Shown: positions 26,918 through 37,215 of the stretch, piece after piece | How positions within the stretch are numbered: position 1 is the stretch's first letter | Layout of the letters: every line of letters begins with the position of its first letter | Assembly: GCF_013408095.1 (NCBI RefSeq) | Contig: NZ_JACBZF010000001.1 | Location: forward strand, 897,261 to 961,260 | DNA: 64,000 nucleotides | Direction of reading: 5' to 3' | From: Novosphingobium marinum | GTDB lineage: Bacteria; Pseudomonadota; Alphaproteobacteria; Sphingomonadales; Sphingomonadaceae | The notes under the pieces: model-generated | What the model was told of the DNA's origin: nothing | What the model saw: only the letters and a program-made list of their open reading frames with translations | Database searches by the model: none | Translations under genes and position numbers: made by a program

Positions 26918-27732
26918 GAAATCGCCTCCCTGTTCGCGCGCGCCGGCCCCGAGCGGGCGGCGGCATGGCCCCGAAGGGCCTCGGTATAGTGCGGAACCCC
27001 GCGCCTGTCGCCCTCTCCTTCTATCAAACTTGCGAATGCGTCGCAGATTCGGTTCAGCGCTGCGTCGTCGAGGTCGCGCAAGGGGCACCGATAGACGCCA
27101 ATGGTGAAGAGGACCGCACCGGTTGCGGGAAGTCGACGCAGCGTCTGGCGTTCGCAGCGCAGGAAAAGCGCATCGCCGGCATTCGCGGGCGTGACATGCA
27201 CAAAACGCTCTGCGGGATCGTCCGCCGGCAAGTAGCGCAGGTTGTCGGAGGCAACCACGAACCAGTTCGCACGCCCCCATATTTCGCCGGGTCGGAGGTT
27301 TTCGATAAACCTGTCGACTCCCGCTGCAAGTTGCTCGGCATAACCCTGAATCGGTGCGTGAACTTCGGGCAACGTCAGGCCCATCTTGTCGCCTAGCCGC
27401 CAGTCGGTCGGAAAGGCGACCGCGCCGCCGGTCAGGCGATAGGTCCCGCCGGCATCGCGCGTGAGAACGCAAAGGTCTTCCCAGACCGAGCGCGCCGCAT
27501 CTTCGAGACCACCGGCGACGCCAAGCAGTTCGGCAACTTCCCGCGCCGCGTCTTCCCCCTCCGGACGGACTTCCACGCTGTCAGGGTGCTCGTCGAAATG
27601 GCCGGCCCGGACCGAAAGATCGGGTGTGGGGTCCAGCCACCCCTCCTCGGAAAGCCGTGACAGCCCCATGCGCAGGACGCCTCCGCCCCTGGCACGGGGC
27701 AGCAGCGCCGCCGCGCCGAAGCCGAGTGTCAC
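26914..27732 (-). CDS. DUF3445 / haem-dependent oxidative N-demethylase family protein
   Basis: 272 residues. The [14 protein letters not shown] segment (here [17 protein letters not shown]), the [19 protein letters not shown] helix, the RANWFVV strand and the [20 protein letters not shown] block are the conserved core of DUF3445, whose characterised members are haem/non-haem oxidases of N-methyl groups. The Arg-rich C-terminus overlaps metY as ATGA, and its start overlaps the mutase stop the same way. Substrate unknown; a demethylation feeding one-carbon or methionine pools would fit the neighbours. Confidence 0.8.
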   Translation of the reverse strand: MTLGFGAAALLPRARGGGVLRMGLSRLSEEGWLDPTPDLSVRAGHFDEHPDSVEVRPEGEDAAREVAELLGVAGGLEDAARSVWEDLCVLTRDAGGTYRLTGGAVAFPTDWRLGDKMGLTLPEVHAPIQGYAEQLAAGVDRFIENLRPGEIWGRANWFVVASDNLRYLPADDPAERFVHVTPANAGDALFLRCERQTLRRLPATGAVLFTIGVYRCPLRDLDDAALNRICDAFASLIEGEGDRRGVPHYTEALRGHAAARSGPARANREAIS

Positions 27733-29873
27733 TCGGCGGCTTCCAGCTCGTCTCCGACAGGCGGCATGTTGTGGCCAAGGAGGCGCAGCACGTCTGCGGC
27801 GGCCTCGACCACGTTTGAGCCGGGGCCGTAGATGCCCTGCACGCCCTTGCTCTTGAGGAATTCGTAGTCCTGCGGCGGGATAACGCCGCCCGCGACGACC
27901 TTGATATCGGCACGCCCCGCACCCTTCAGGTGCTGGATCAGCTCGGGGATCAGGGTCTTGTGACCGGCTGCGAGCGAGGAGGCACCGACCACGTCGACGT
28001 CGTTCTCGATCGCCATCTTCTGCGCCTCTTCGGGCGTCTGGAACAGCGGACCGGAGACGACTTCGAAGCCCATGTCGGTAAAGGCCGACGCGATCACGTT
28101 GGCGCCGCGATCATGTCCGTCCTGGCCCATCTTGGCGACGAACAGGCGCGGCTTGCGGCCAAGACGGCGCTCCACGGCCTCGACACCCTCGACGACCTGG
28201 CGGTAGCGATCATCCTCGGCGTAGGCCTTGCCGTAAATGCCCTTCACCGGCGTCGGGACCGTGTCGTAGCGCCCGAACGCAGCTTCCATCGCGTCCGAAA
28301 TCTCGCCGAGCGTCGCGCGCTGGCGCGCGGCCTCGACCGCGAGCGCGAGCATGTTGCCATCGGCCTTCGCACCTTCGGTCAGCGCTTCGAGCGCGGCGCG
28401 GCACTTCGCCTCGTCGCGGGCTTCGCGGTTGCGCCTGATGCGGGCGATCTGCGATTCGCGGACCTTGTGGTTGTCGACCTCGAGTGTGTCGATCGGGTCT
28501 TCCTCATCCTTGCGGTACTTGTTGACGCCGACGATGACGTCCTCGCCCTTGTCGACACGCGCCTGCTTGGCGGCGGCAGCTTCCTCGATCCGCTGCTTGG
28601 GAAGGCCGCTCGCCACCGCCGTGGTCATACCGCCGAGATCGTCGACTTCCTTGATGAGCTTCGAGGCGTCCTCGAAAAGCTGCTGGGTAAGCGCCTCGAC
28701 GTAGTACGAGCCGCCCAGCGGATCGACGACGTTGGCGATGCCGCTTTCCTCGGCAATCACGATCTGGGTGTTGCGCGCGATCCGGGCAGAGAAGTCGGTC
28801 GGCAGCGCGATCGCCTCGTCGAGGGCGTTGGTGTGGAGCGACTGCGTACCGCCCAGCGTCGCGGCCATCGCCTCGATCGTGGTGCGGATGACGTTGTTGT
28901 AGGGATCCTGCTCCTGTAGCGAGACGCCCGAAGTCTGGCAGTGGGTGCGCAGCATCTTGGAGCGATCCTGCTTCGCGCCGAGATCGTCCATCACGTGGTA
29001 CCACAGCTTGCGCGCGGCACGCAGCTTGGCGACTTCCATGAAGAAATTCATGCCGATGCCGAAGAAGAACGAGAGGCGGCCGGCGAACTTGTCAATGTCG
29101 AGCCCCGCGGCCATCGCGCGCTGCACGTACTCCTTGCCGTCGGCGATGGTGTAGGCGAGCTCCTGTACCGCCGTCGCGCCAGCCTCGTGCATGTGGTAGC
29201 CCGAGATCGAGATCGAGTTGAAGCGCGGCATGTTCTCGGACGTGTAGGCGATGATGTCCGACACGATCCGCATCGAGGGTTCGGGCGGATAGATGTAAGT
29301 GTTGCGGACCATGAACTCCTTGAGAATGTCGTTCTGGATGGTTCCCGAAAGCTGCGCCTGGTCGACGCCCTGCTCCTCGCCCGCGACAATGAAGAACGCG
29401 AGCACGGGAATAACCGCGCCGTTCATCGTCATCGATACCGACATGTCCTGGAGCGGGATGCCGTCGAACAGGATTTTCATGTCCTCGACCGTATCGACCG
29501 CGACACCCGCCATGCCGACGTCCCCGACGACGCGCGGATGATCGGAATCGTAGCCCCGGTGCGTCGCGAGGTCGAAGGCGACCGAAAGCCCCTTCTGCCC
29601 GGCGGCGAGGTTGCGGCGATAGAACGCATTCGACTCCTCGGCGGTCGAGAAACCCGCGTACTGCCGGATCGTCCATGGGCGGCCCGCGTACATGCTGGCC
29701 TTCACGCCGCGCGTGAACGGCGCGAAGCCCGGCAGGCCCGGATCGGCTGAGTCCTCTTCGGTGTAGAGCGGTTTGATCGCGAAGCCTTCGGGCGTGTGCC
29801 AGGTCAGGTCGCGGCCCTTCACCTCCTTGTCGGCAAGGGTTTTCCAGTCTTCGGTGGTCGGTTTGTCGGTCAT
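27729..29873 (-). CDS. scpA: Methylmalonyl-CoA mutase (B12-dependent)
   Basis: 714 residues, the full single-chain form. The N-terminal TIM barrel carries [20 protein letters not shown] and [12 protein letters not shown]; the C-terminal cobalamin-binding domain has the DGHDRG motif in [14 protein letters not shown] with the axial His, followed by [12 protein letters not shown] and [12 protein letters not shown]. Converts methylmalonyl-CoA to succinyl-CoA, the last step of propionate degradation to the TCA cycle. Adenosylcobalamin must be made or imported elsewhere. Its stop overlaps the DUF3445 start; mce lies 70 bases upstream. Confidence 0.97.
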   Translation of the reverse strand: MTDKPTTEDWKTLADKEVKGRDLTWHTPEGFAIKPLYTEEDSADPGLPGFAPFTRGVKASMYAGRPWTIRQYAGFSTAEESNAFYRRNLAAGQKGLSVAFDLATHRGYDSDHPRVVGDVGMAGVAVDTVEDMKILFDGIPLQDMSVSMTMNGAVIPVLAFFIVAGEEQGVDQAQLSGTIQNDILKEFMVRNTYIYPPEPSMRIVSDIIAYTSENMPRFNSISISGYHMHEAGATAVQELAYTIADGKEYVQRAMAAGLDIDKFAGRLSFFFGIGMNFFMEVAKLRAARKLWYHVMDDLGAKQDRSKMLRTHCQTSGVSLQEQDPYNNVIRTTIEAMAATLGGTQSLHTNALDEAIALPTDFSARIARNTQIVIAEESGIANVVDPLGGSYYVEALTQQLFEDASKLIKEVDDLGGMTTAVASGLPKQRIEEAAAAKQARVDKGEDVIVGVNKYRKDEEDPIDTLEVDNHKVRESQIARIRRNREARDEAKCRAALEALTEGAKADGNMLALAVEAARQRATLGEISDAMEAAFGRYDTVPTPVKGIYGKAYAEDDRYRQVVEGVEAVERRLGRKPRLFVAKMGQDGHDRGANVIASAFTDMGFEVVSGPLFQTPEEAQKMAIENDVDVVGASSLAAGHKTLIPELIQHLKGAGRADIKVVAGGVIPPQDYEFLKSKGVQGIYGPGSNVVEAAADVLRLLGHNMPPVGDELEAAE

Positions 29874-29943
29874 CGCTCTACACTCGCAATACTGTCATGC
29901 TGAACTCGTTTCGGCATCCACGTCCCGTGATGCCGGTTTCGGC

Positions 29944-30396
29944 TCAGTGCGCCTCTTTCGGGGTTTCCATGATCTCGGTCAGCTGTCCGCCCATGTCCCT
30001 GGGATGGACGAAGAAGATGAGGGTGCCGTGAGCCCCGATGCGCGGCTCGCCGAGTACGCGCTTGCCAAGGCCTTCGAACCATGCCTTCGCCTCGTGGATG
30101 TCGGGCACTTCGTAACAGACGTGGTGCTGGCCGCCCAAGGGGTTCTTGTCGAGCCACTTGCCCACCGCCGAGTCGGCCTCGGTCGGCTGGAGCAGCTCTA
30201 CCTGCGTGCCGGCAGTCGGTTCGCCATTTGGGCCATTCTCGCCCGGCGTGTTGACGAAGCAGACGCGCACTTTCTGGCTTTCGAGGACGAACGGCTCGGT
30301 AATGTCGGTCGCGCCCATCACGTCGCGATAGAACGCTATCGACGCATCGAGGTCCGGCGTCGCGACGCCGATGTGGTTCATCCTGCCAAGCTTCAT
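29944..30396 (-). CDS. mce: Methylmalonyl-CoA epimerase
   Basis: 150-residue vicinal oxygen chelate protein: MNHIGVATPDLDASIAFYRD opens the first module (metal His), VELLQPTEADS supplies a Glu, QHHVCYEVPDI the second His and GQLTEIMET the last Glu. Interconverts (S)- and (R)-methylmalonyl-CoA between the carboxylase and mutase. Length and location between thiolase and mutase make the identity secure. The ATG overlaps the thiolase stop as ATGA. Confidence 0.96.
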   Translation of the reverse strand: MKLGRMNHIGVATPDLDASIAFYRDVMGATDITEPFVLESQKVRVCFVNTPGENGPNGEPTAGTQVELLQPTEADSAVGKWLDKNPLGGQHHVCYEVPDIHEAKAWFEGLGKRVLGEPRIGAHGTLIFFVHPRDMGGQLTEIMETPKEAH

Positions 30397-31574
30397 TCGA
30401 CGTTCTCGATCACCATCGCGATGCCCTGGCCGCCGCCGATGCACATGGTGATGAGGCCGTAGCGGCCACCGATGCGCTTGAGTTCGTACATCGCCTTGAC
30501 GGTGAGGATAGCGCCGGTCGCGCCGATCGGGTGGCCGAGCGAGATGCCCGAACCGTTGGGATTGGTCTTCGCCGGATCGAAACCGAGCTGCTTGGCGACG
30601 CCGCAGGCCTGCGCCGCGAACGCCTCGTTCGATTCGATCGTGTCCATCTGGTCGAGCGAGAGTCCGGCGCGCTCGAGCGCGATCGGCACCGCCTTGACCG
30701 GGCCGAGGCCCATGACCGAAGGTTCGACGCCCGCGTGGCCCCACGAGACGATGCGCGCCAGCGGCTTCTTCCCGTGCTTCTCGGCCGCCTCGGCGGTAGC
30801 GAGCACGACTGCCGCGCCGCCGTCGTTCAGACCGGATGCATTCCCCGCCGTGACCGTTCCGTCCTTCTTGAACACGGGCTTCAGGCCGGCCATCGCCTCG
30901 ATCGTGGCATCGCCGCGTACGTGCTCGTCGTGGTCGAAGACGGTCGTGCCCTTGCGCGACTTGATCTCTACCGGGACGATCTGTTCCTTGAAGTAGCCCT
31001 CGGCCACGGCCTTGGCGGCGCGCTTCTGGCTCTCGACGGCCAGCTCGTCCTGCTGCTCGCGCGTGATCTGGCACTGGTCGGCGATGTTTTCCGCCGTAAT
31101 GCCCATGTGGATGTTCTCGAACGGATCGTGCAGCGCGCCGAGCATCGCATCGGTCAGCTCGATCGAGCCCATCTTGCTGCCGAAGCGCGCGGCAGATGTC
31201 ATGTGCGGGGCATTGGACATGCTCTCCGCGCCAGCGCCGACAGCGACCTGTGCCTCGCCCAGCTTGAGGAACTGCGCCGCCGAGACGATGGCCTGCAGGC
31301 CCGAACCGCACAGGCGGTTGACGGTCATCGCAGGCGCCTCGATCGGGATACCGGCCTTTACCGCAGCGACACGCGCGATGTAGGCGTCGGCCGGTTGCGA
31401 GGGAACGACGTTGCCGACGACGACCTGCTGCACGTCGGAGGCCTCGAGGCCCGAGCGCGAGATCGCCTCGCGAATGGCGATTTCGCCGAGTTCGGCGGGG
31501 CGAAAACCTTTCAGCGATCCGCCGAAGCTTCCGATGGGAAGGCGGGCGCCGGAAAGGATGACGACTTCGTTCAT
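30393..31574 (-). CDS. Acetyl-CoA C-acyltransferase (beta-ketothiolase)
   Basis: 393-residue thiolase: the nucleophilic Cys lies in VNRLCGSGLQAIVSA (about residue 90), NEAFAAQACGVAKQLG carries the Asn-Glu pair, GHPIGATGA the His and MCIGGGQGIAMVIE the second Cys. It may form or cleave acetoacetyl-CoA or beta-ketovaleryl-CoA, supplying acyl-CoA units to the carboxylase route or to polyester synthesis; the sequence does not separate these. Starts ten bases after the pccB stop; ends in an ATGA overlap with mce. Confidence 0.94.
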   Translation of the reverse strand: MNEVVILSGARLPIGSFGGSLKGFRPAELGEIAIREAISRSGLEASDVQQVVVGNVVPSQPADAYIARVAAVKAGIPIEAPAMTVNRLCGSGLQAIVSAAQFLKLGEAQVAVGAGAESMSNAPHMTSAARFGSKMGSIELTDAMLGALHDPFENIHMGITAENIADQCQITREQQDELAVESQKRAAKAVAEGYFKEQIVPVEIKSRKGTTVFDHDEHVRGDATIEAMAGLKPVFKKDGTVTAGNASGLNDGGAAVVLATAEAAEKHGKKPLARIVSWGHAGVEPSVMGLGPVKAVPIALERAGLSLDQMDTIESNEAFAAQACGVAKQLGFDPAKTNPNGSGISLGHPIGATGAILTVKAMYELKRIGGRYGLITMCIGGGQGIAMVIENVE

Positions 31575-31584
31575 GGCTGTTTCC

Positions 31585-33117
31585 TCAGAGCGGGATGTTG
31601 TCGTGCTTCTTCCACGGGTTCTCGAGCTGCTTGTTGCGCAGCTTGCGAAGTCCGAGCGCGATACGCCGGCGCGTGGAATGCGGGTAGATGACTTCGTCGA
31701 TGTAGCCGCGGCTTGCAGCGACGAAGGGGTTGGCGAAAGCGTCTTCGTATTCCTGCGTGCGCTGCGCGATCTTTTCCGGATCGTCGGCATCGCGGCGGAA
31801 GATGATCTCGACCGCGCCCTTGGCGCCCATCACCGCGATCTCGGCGGTCGGCCAGGCGTAGTTGAGGTCGCCGCGCAAGTGCTTGGGAGCCATGACGTCG
31901 TAGGCGCCGCCGTAGGCCTTGCGGGTAATGACGGTGATCTTGGGCACGGTAGCCTCGGCATAGGCGAAGAGCAGCTTCGCGCCGTGCTTGATGATGCCCT
32001 TGTGCTCCTGGTCGGTGCCCGGAAGGAAGCCCGGCACGTCGACGAAAGTCAGGATCGGTACGTTGAATGCGTCGCAGAAACGCACGAACCGCGCTGCCTT
32101 GCGGCTGGCATTGATGTCGAGCACGCCTGCCAGTACCATCGGCTGGTTGGCAACGACGCCGACGGTCCGGCCCTCGACCCGGCCGAAGCCGCAGATGATG
32201 TTGCCTGCGAAGGATGGCTGGATTTCGAAGAAGTCCTCCTCGTCCACGACCTTCCGGATGAGTTCGTGCATGTCGTAAGGCTGGTTGGCGTTGGCCGGTA
32301 CCAGCGTGTCGAGGCTCGTCTCCTGCCTGTCCCACGGGTCCGCGCTGGGCCGCGCGGGCACTTCCTCGCGGTTCGAAAGCGGCAGGTAATCGAAGAAGTC
32401 GCGTACCGCGAGCAGCGTCTCGATATCGTTCTCGAGCGCGAGGTCGGCGACCGAGGTCTTGCTTGTGTGCGTGATCGCACCGCCCAGTTCCTCTTGCGTG
32501 ACGACCTCGTTGGTAACGGTCTTCACGACGTCGGGTCCGGTCACGAACATGTACGAACTGTCCTTCACCATGAAGATGAAGTCGGTGATAGCGGGAGAAT
32601 AGACCGCGCCGCCCGCGCAAGGCCCCATGATGAGGCTGATCTGCGGGATGACGCCGGAGGCGAGGACGTTGCGCTGGAACACTTCGGCATATCCGGCAAG
32701 CGAGGCGACGCCTTCCTGGATGCGCGCTCCTCCCGAATCGTTGAGGCCTATGACCGGCGCGCCGTTCTTGAGCGCCATGTCCATGATCTTGCAGATCTTC
32801 TGCGCGTGCCGTTCGGAAAGCGAGCCGCCGAAGACGGTGAAGTCCTGGCTGTAGACGAAGACCAGCCGCCCGTTGATCGTGCCCGATCCGGTGACCACGC
32901 CGTCGCCGGGAATCTGCTGTTCCTGCATGCCGAAATCGATGCAGTTGTGCTCGACGTAAAGGTCGAATTCCTCGAAGCTTCCCTCGTCGAGCAGGATTTC
33001 CAGCCTTTCGCGCGCCGTCAGCTTGCCCTTGGCGTGCTGGGCGTCGATCCGCTTCTGTCCCCCGCCCATCTTGGCCGCATCGCGGCGCCTCTCCATTTCG
33101 GCGATGTTGGCTGACAT
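31585..33117 (-). CDS. pccB: Propionyl-CoA carboxylase beta subunit
   Basis: 510-residue carboxyltransferase. The acyl-CoA site is visible in [20 protein letters not shown] and the carboxybiotin side in [19 protein letters not shown]; the [14 protein letters not shown] segment is typical of PccB. With PccA it makes methylmalonyl-CoA. First gene of the long operon that runs to csaA; GGGAGG lies 11 bases before the ATG, and a TTGACG element and an inverted repeat lie in the 155-base gap upstream. Confidence 0.96.
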   Translation of the reverse strand: MSANIAEMERRRDAAKMGGGQKRIDAQHAKGKLTARERLEILLDEGSFEEFDLYVEHNCIDFGMQEQQIPGDGVVTGSGTINGRLVFVYSQDFTVFGGSLSERHAQKICKIMDMALKNGAPVIGLNDSGGARIQEGVASLAGYAEVFQRNVLASGVIPQISLIMGPCAGGAVYSPAITDFIFMVKDSSYMFVTGPDVVKTVTNEVVTQEELGGAITHTSKTSVADLALENDIETLLAVRDFFDYLPLSNREEVPARPSADPWDRQETSLDTLVPANANQPYDMHELIRKVVDEEDFFEIQPSFAGNIICGFGRVEGRTVGVVANQPMVLAGVLDINASRKAARFVRFCDAFNVPILTFVDVPGFLPGTDQEHKGIIKHGAKLLFAYAEATVPKITVITRKAYGGAYDVMAPKHLRGDLNYAWPTAEIAVMGAKGAVEIIFRRDADDPEKIAQRTQEYEDAFANPFVAASRGYIDEVIYPHSTRRRIALGLRKLRNKQLENPWKKHDNIPL

Positions 33118-33178
33118 GGGTGCGGAATCCTCCCGGCGATTGAAAGTACGTGCGCCTAAGGCACGGTTGGGGCGGGAC

Positions 33179-33236
33179 CGTCAATAGCCTAGCCCCGGCC
33201 ATAAGATCAGGTTGTCGACGCAAAACCGCAACCTGA
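33179..33236 (-). promoter_or_regulatory. Putative promoter element and inverted repeat upstream of pccB
   Basis: On the minus strand a TTGACG -35-like element (33184-33179) lies about 62 bases before the pccB ATG, without a convincing -10. Just upstream, TCAGGTTG and CAACCTGA (33207-33214 and 33229-33236) form an 8-bp perfect inverted repeat around 14 bases, which may be an operator of the operon or a hairpin after gor. Confidence 0.35.
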
Positions 33237-33271
33237 AGGCCATATTCGCCCTGATTTGCGCGATTCGGCCC

Positions 33272-34618
33272 TCAGCGCATCAGCACGAGTTCCTCGGCCA
33301 TCGTCGGGTGGATGGCGACGGTGGCGTCGAAATCCTCCTTGGTTAGCCCGGCCTTCACCGCGATGGCGGCAGCCTGCATGACTTCGGGAGATTCCGGCCC
33401 GATCATGTGCAGGCCGACAATCTTGCCGGTGTCGGCGTCGCATACCATCTTGTAGAGGCCGCGCTCGTTCCGCCCCGCGACCACGTGCTTCATGGGACGG
33501 AAGTCGCTTTCATAGACCTTGATCGAACCGTACTGGTTGCGCGCCTCACCCTCGGTCAGGCCCACGCCCGCAAGCGGAGGATGGCTGAATACTGCGGACG
33601 GGATACATCCGTAATCGACGCTGGTCGGCTTGTTGCCGAAGACCGTATCGGCAAAGGCCTGCCCCTCGCGGATTGCGACGGGGGTCAGCTGGACGCGACC
33701 GGTGACGTCTCCGACCGCATAGATGTTCTCGACGTTGGTCTTCGAGAACCTGTCGACCTTGATCTCGCCCTTGTCGCCCAGTTCGACCCCGGCATTCTCG
33801 AGGCCGAGTTCCTCGGTGTTGGGCACGCGGCCTGTCGCGAACATGACGCAATCGACTTCCAGCGGCTCGTGGTTGGTCATCTCGACCTTCAGGCAACCAT
33901 TGTCGGTCTTCTCGATGCCGCGGAATTCGGCATTGAAGCGGAACTGGATCCCCTTCATCAATGAAATCTGAAGCAACCGGTCGCGCAAGCTCTCGTCATA
34001 GCCGCGAAGCAACTGGTCCGAACGGTTGATCAGCGTGACCTTGCTGCCGAACTGGTGGAAAATGCCGGCGAACTCGTTCGCGATGTAGCCCGCCCCCGCG
34101 ATCAGGATGCGCGGCGGAAGAGCGTCGAGATGGAACGCCTCGTTCGAAGTGATGCCCAGTTCGTGTCCCGGGCAATCGGGTACGTGCGGTCGCGCGCCGG
34201 TGGCGATCAGGATATACTTGGCAGAAACCGTCTTGCCGCCGGCCAGCGTGATCTCGTTCGGCCCGCTGATCGTGGCGCGTTCGTGGATGATCTCGACCCC
34301 GTGGTTGTCGAGCGTCTGGGTGTAGAGGCCGTTCAGGCGATCGACGTCGCCCAGCACGTGATCGCGCAACCGTACCCAGTCGAACGTACACTCTCCGACG
34401 TCCCAGCCGAACTGTCGCGCGTCCTCGAGGTCCTCGGCGAACTGCGCGCCGTAGACGAGCATCTTCTTGGGCACGCAGCCGCGTATCACGCACGTCCCGC
34501 CGACCCTGTGCTCTTCCGCCACAGCCGTCTTCGCGCCGTGAGAGGCCGCGACCCGGCTGGCGCGAACGCCGCCCGAGCCTGCCCCGATCACGAAGAGGTC
34601 GTAGTCGTATTCCGCCAT
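33272..34618 (-). CDS. gor: Glutathione-disulfide reductase
   Basis: 448-residue FAD enzyme of the pyridine nucleotide-disulfide family. FAD-binding GAGSGGVRASR, the redox pair in GGTCVIRGCVPKK, the NADPH-binding GAGYIANEFAGIFHQFG and the C-terminal catalytic His-Glu in IHPTMAEELV are intact. Absence of mercury- or lipoamide-specific features and the RGCVPKK context point to glutathione reductase, keeping GSH reduced. The ATG at 34618 excludes 47 Arg-rich out-of-frame residues upstream. pgi ends 61 bases upstream. Confidence 0.94.
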   Translation of the reverse strand: MAEYDYDLFVIGAGSGGVRASRVAASHGAKTAVAEEHRVGGTCVIRGCVPKKMLVYGAQFAEDLEDARQFGWDVGECTFDWVRLRDHVLGDVDRLNGLYTQTLDNHGVEIIHERATISGPNEITLAGGKTVSAKYILIATGARPHVPDCPGHELGITSNEAFHLDALPPRILIAGAGYIANEFAGIFHQFGSKVTLINRSDQLLRGYDESLRDRLLQISLMKGIQFRFNAEFRGIEKTDNGCLKVEMTNHEPLEVDCVMFATGRVPNTEELGLENAGVELGDKGEIKVDRFSKTNVENIYAVGDVTGRVQLTPVAIREGQAFADTVFGNKPTSVDYGCIPSAVFSHPPLAGVGLTEGEARNQYGSIKVYESDFRPMKHVVAGRNERGLYKMVCDADTGKIVGLHMIGPESPEVMQAAAIAVKAGLTKEDFDATVAIHPTMAEELVLMR

Positions 34619-34679
34619 CGAATGCTCCAGATTGCTTGCCTGATTGCCTGAAAGTCCGGCCCTCGAACGGACCGGCGCG

Positions 34680-36197
34680 CTATTTGATTCCCGCCGCCTC
34701 GAGCAACGCCTCGGTCGACGCATCGAAGCTGGTGTTGCCCGCCTCGATCTGCTTGGCAATGGCCTTGCCCAGTTCGACGCCGAACTGGTCGAAGGGGTTG
34801 ATGCCCATCAGAACCGCGTTGGCGAACGTCCGGTGCTCGTGAAAGGCGACGATGGCGCCGAACGTGGCCGGAGTGAGTTCGTCGAGCAGAATCGTCGCCG
34901 AAGGCCTGTCGCCCGGATAGGCGCGTGCCGGATCGTCGCTGTCCTTGCCCGCCATCAGCGCCGCTCCCTGCGCGAAGCAGTTCGAAAGAAGGATGCGGTG
35001 ATGGGCGGTATCGAGTTCGTCGCCCGGCGCAATCGCCGCGATGAAATCGACAGGGACCAGGTTCGTACCCTGATGGAGTAGCTGGAACACCGCGTGCTGG
35101 GCGTCGGTGCCGACGCCGCCCCAGGTAATCGGCGCGGTTGGACCGCCGACGGCATCCCCCCCGGCGGTCACCGACTTGCCGTTCGATTCCATTTCGAGCT
35201 GCTGCAGGTAGTCGGGCAGCAGCGCCAGCCGTTCGTCGTAGGCGAATACCGCACGTGTCTGGCAACCGCGCAAACGCGTGTAGTACTGGTCCGCGAATGC
35301 CGCACGCAGCGGCAGATTGTCCGCGCCGTCCGTCTCGGCGAAGTGCCGGTCGACGACCGCCGCACCTTCGAGCATTTCGGCGAAGTCGGGCCAGCCCAGC
35401 GCGATCGCGACAGGAAAACCGATCGACGACCACAGCGAATAGCGCCCGCCCACGCTTTCCGGAAACGGCAGTATGCGTGTTTCGTCGACACCCCATTCGA
35501 CTGCCTTTCCGGGCGAGGCGGTGAGCGCGACGACGCGTCCGTAGGGGTCCGAAACGCCGTTCTCCTCCAGCCACGCCAGCGCGCTGCGCGCATTGGTCAT
35601 CGTCTCGATTGTCGTGAAGGTCTTCGAGGCCACGGCGACGAGCGTGGTTGCAGGATCGCAGGCGGCAAAAGCCTCCTCCAGAGCGCAACCGTCGATGTTC
35701 GATACGACGTGCACGTCGACCATCGCGCCGTCGCGCGCCAGCGCATCGACCGCAAGCGCCGGTCCGAGCGCCGAACCGCCGATGCCGACGTGAATGAGGT
35801 GCTTCACCTCGCCGAGCGCGCCCTGGTGTATCGCCGAAACGAGCGACGCCATGCGCCGGTGGAAGTTCTGCGCCTCGGCGACGCTCTCCTCGGCCCCGAG
35901 GCCACGCTGCGCGGTGTGTTCGGCAGCCCTGCCCTCGGTCACGTTGACGACCTCTCCGCTCAGCAGCGCCTTGCGCTTGCCGGCGAAGTCCATCGTCCGG
36001 GCGAGCTCGGCAAAGGCCTTGAGGTGCACCTCGTCGAGATGGGTCTTGGCCCAGTCGAACCGAATCGACCCCCCCGGCACATCGAGCGTCGAGCACAGCG
36101 AGGCCAGCCGGTCGCTCTCGCCAGCGAAGAGCATGGTGAGCGTGGGCTTGGGAAGTTCCTCCAGCTCCTGCCAGATTTCGCTTGCGGGTCGGGCCAT
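34680..36197 (-). CDS. pgi: Glucose-6-phosphate isomerase
   Basis: 505 residues; interconverts glucose 6-phosphate and fructose 6-phosphate. Recognisable blocks are HVGIGGSALGPALAVDAL (sugar-phosphate binding), ASKTFTTIETMTNA, the SVGGRYSLWSSIGFPVAIAL segment and the catalytic Glu/His region QLEMESNGKSVT and VFQLLHQGTNLVPVDFI. GGAGGA lies 5 bases before the ATG at 36197; the longer open frame is unsupported. Divergent from lepB. Confidence 0.96.
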   Translation of the reverse strand: MARPASEIWQELEELPKPTLTMLFAGESDRLASLCSTLDVPGGSIRFDWAKTHLDEVHLKAFAELARTMDFAGKRKALLSGEVVNVTEGRAAEHTAQRGLGAEESVAEAQNFHRRMASLVSAIHQGALGEVKHLIHVGIGGSALGPALAVDALARDGAMVDVHVVSNIDGCALEEAFAACDPATTLVAVASKTFTTIETMTNARSALAWLEENGVSDPYGRVVALTASPGKAVEWGVDETRILPFPESVGGRYSLWSSIGFPVAIALGWPDFAEMLEGAAVVDRHFAETDGADNLPLRAAFADQYYTRLRGCQTRAVFAYDERLALLPDYLQQLEMESNGKSVTAGGDAVGGPTAPITWGGVGTDAQHAVFQLLHQGTNLVPVDFIAAIAPGDELDTAHHRILLSNCFAQGAALMAGKDSDDPARAYPGDRPSATILLDELTPATFGAIVAFHEHRTFANAVLMGINPFDQFGVELGKAIAKQIEAGNTSFDASTEALLEAAGIK

Positions 36198-36370
36198 GTC
36201 GTCCTCCAGTTTGATGCGTCGCGGTATATGCAGGTTGCGCGTTGCAAGGCAAAGGCGCATCCAGTTCATCGCTAACGCCCGGTTCACCGCCCGGGTGCCA
36301 AATGCGCCGCAGTGGGACAGAAGCCGGCCCTTTCCCGGCATAAGGCTTGACGGAAGGAGCCGCGCCCAAC

Positions 36371-37210
36371 ATGGACCTGCCCATGACCGACACCGCCCCT
36401 GCCGAGGCTCCAGATACCGATGCGAAACCGGAGAAGAAGGAGGAGAGCTTCTTCGTCTACCTGCTGAAGCTCGCGCTGATCGTGATCATCTTCCGCAGCT
36501 TCTTCTTTTCGCCGTTCAACATTCCCAGCGAATCGATGCTGCCGCGGCTGCTCAACGGCGATTACCTGCTTGCCTCGAAATGGTCCTACGGCTTTTCGCG
36601 CTATTCGCTGCCGTTCAGTGTGCCGCTGATCCCGGGCCGGATCTTCGCGAGCGAGCCCGATCGCGGCGAGGTCGTTATCTTCAAGGCCCCGCCGGGCAAC
36701 GACACCGACTACATCAAGCGCGTGATCGGACTTCCGGGCGATACCGTCGCCATGCGCGAGGGGCGGCTGTGGCTCAACGGCAAGGCGATCCCGCGCGAAC
36801 GCATCGGCAATTTCCAGGTGCCGGTATCGCCCAACACCCGCTGCTACGTCTCCCGGTTTCAGGAGCGAAGCGCAGACGGTACCGAAGTATGCAGCTACCC
36901 CCAGTTCCGCGAGACCCTGCCCGGAGGCAAGAGCTACAACATCCTCGACCTCGGCACGACGCCGCAGGACAATTTCGACCCGTTCGTCGTGCCCGCCGGC
37001 CACATGTTCCTGATGGGCGACAACCGCGACAATTCGCTCGACAGCCGGTTCCCCGCAATTCCGGGCCAGGGCATCGGGATCGTCCCGCAGGACAATCTCG
37101 TCGGCAAGGCGGCGGTAATGATGTTCTCCACCGACGGTTCGGCCGAATGGCTGCTGCCCTGGACATGGTTCACGGCGGCACGCTGGAACCGGATCGGCGG
37201 CACGTTCTGA
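36371..37210 (+). CDS. lepB: Signal peptidase I
   Basis: 279 residues. A membrane helix (YLLKLALIVIIFRSFFFS) precedes the catalytic Ser in NIPSESMLPRL; the general-base Lys is in DTDYIKRVIGLPGD, and GHMFLMGDNRDNSLDSR is box E. Cleaves Sec/Tat signal peptides at the outer face of the inner membrane. I chose the ATG at 36371; an ATG four codons later or a TTG at 36347 are alternatives. First gene of lepB-rnc-era. Confidence 0.95.
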   Translation: MDLPMTDTAPAEAPDTDAKPEKKEESFFVYLLKLALIVIIFRSFFFSPFNIPSESMLPRLLNGDYLLASKWSYGFSRYSLPFSVPLIPGRIFASEPDRGEVVIFKAPPGNDTDYIKRVIGLPGDTVAMREGRLWLNGKAIPRERIGNFQVPVSPNTRCYVSRFQERSADGTEVCSYPQFRETLPGGKSYNILDLGTTPQDNFDPFVVPAGHMFLMGDNRDNSLDSRFPAIPGQGIGIVPQDNLVGKAAVMMFSTDGSAEWLLPWTWFTAARWNRIGGTF

Positions 37211-37215
37211 CGACC

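Noticed and set aside
35794..37215. Long in-frame extension upstream of rnc
   Set aside because: Read-through antisense to pgi and in another frame of lepB; the ATG at 37216 gives a complete RNase III.
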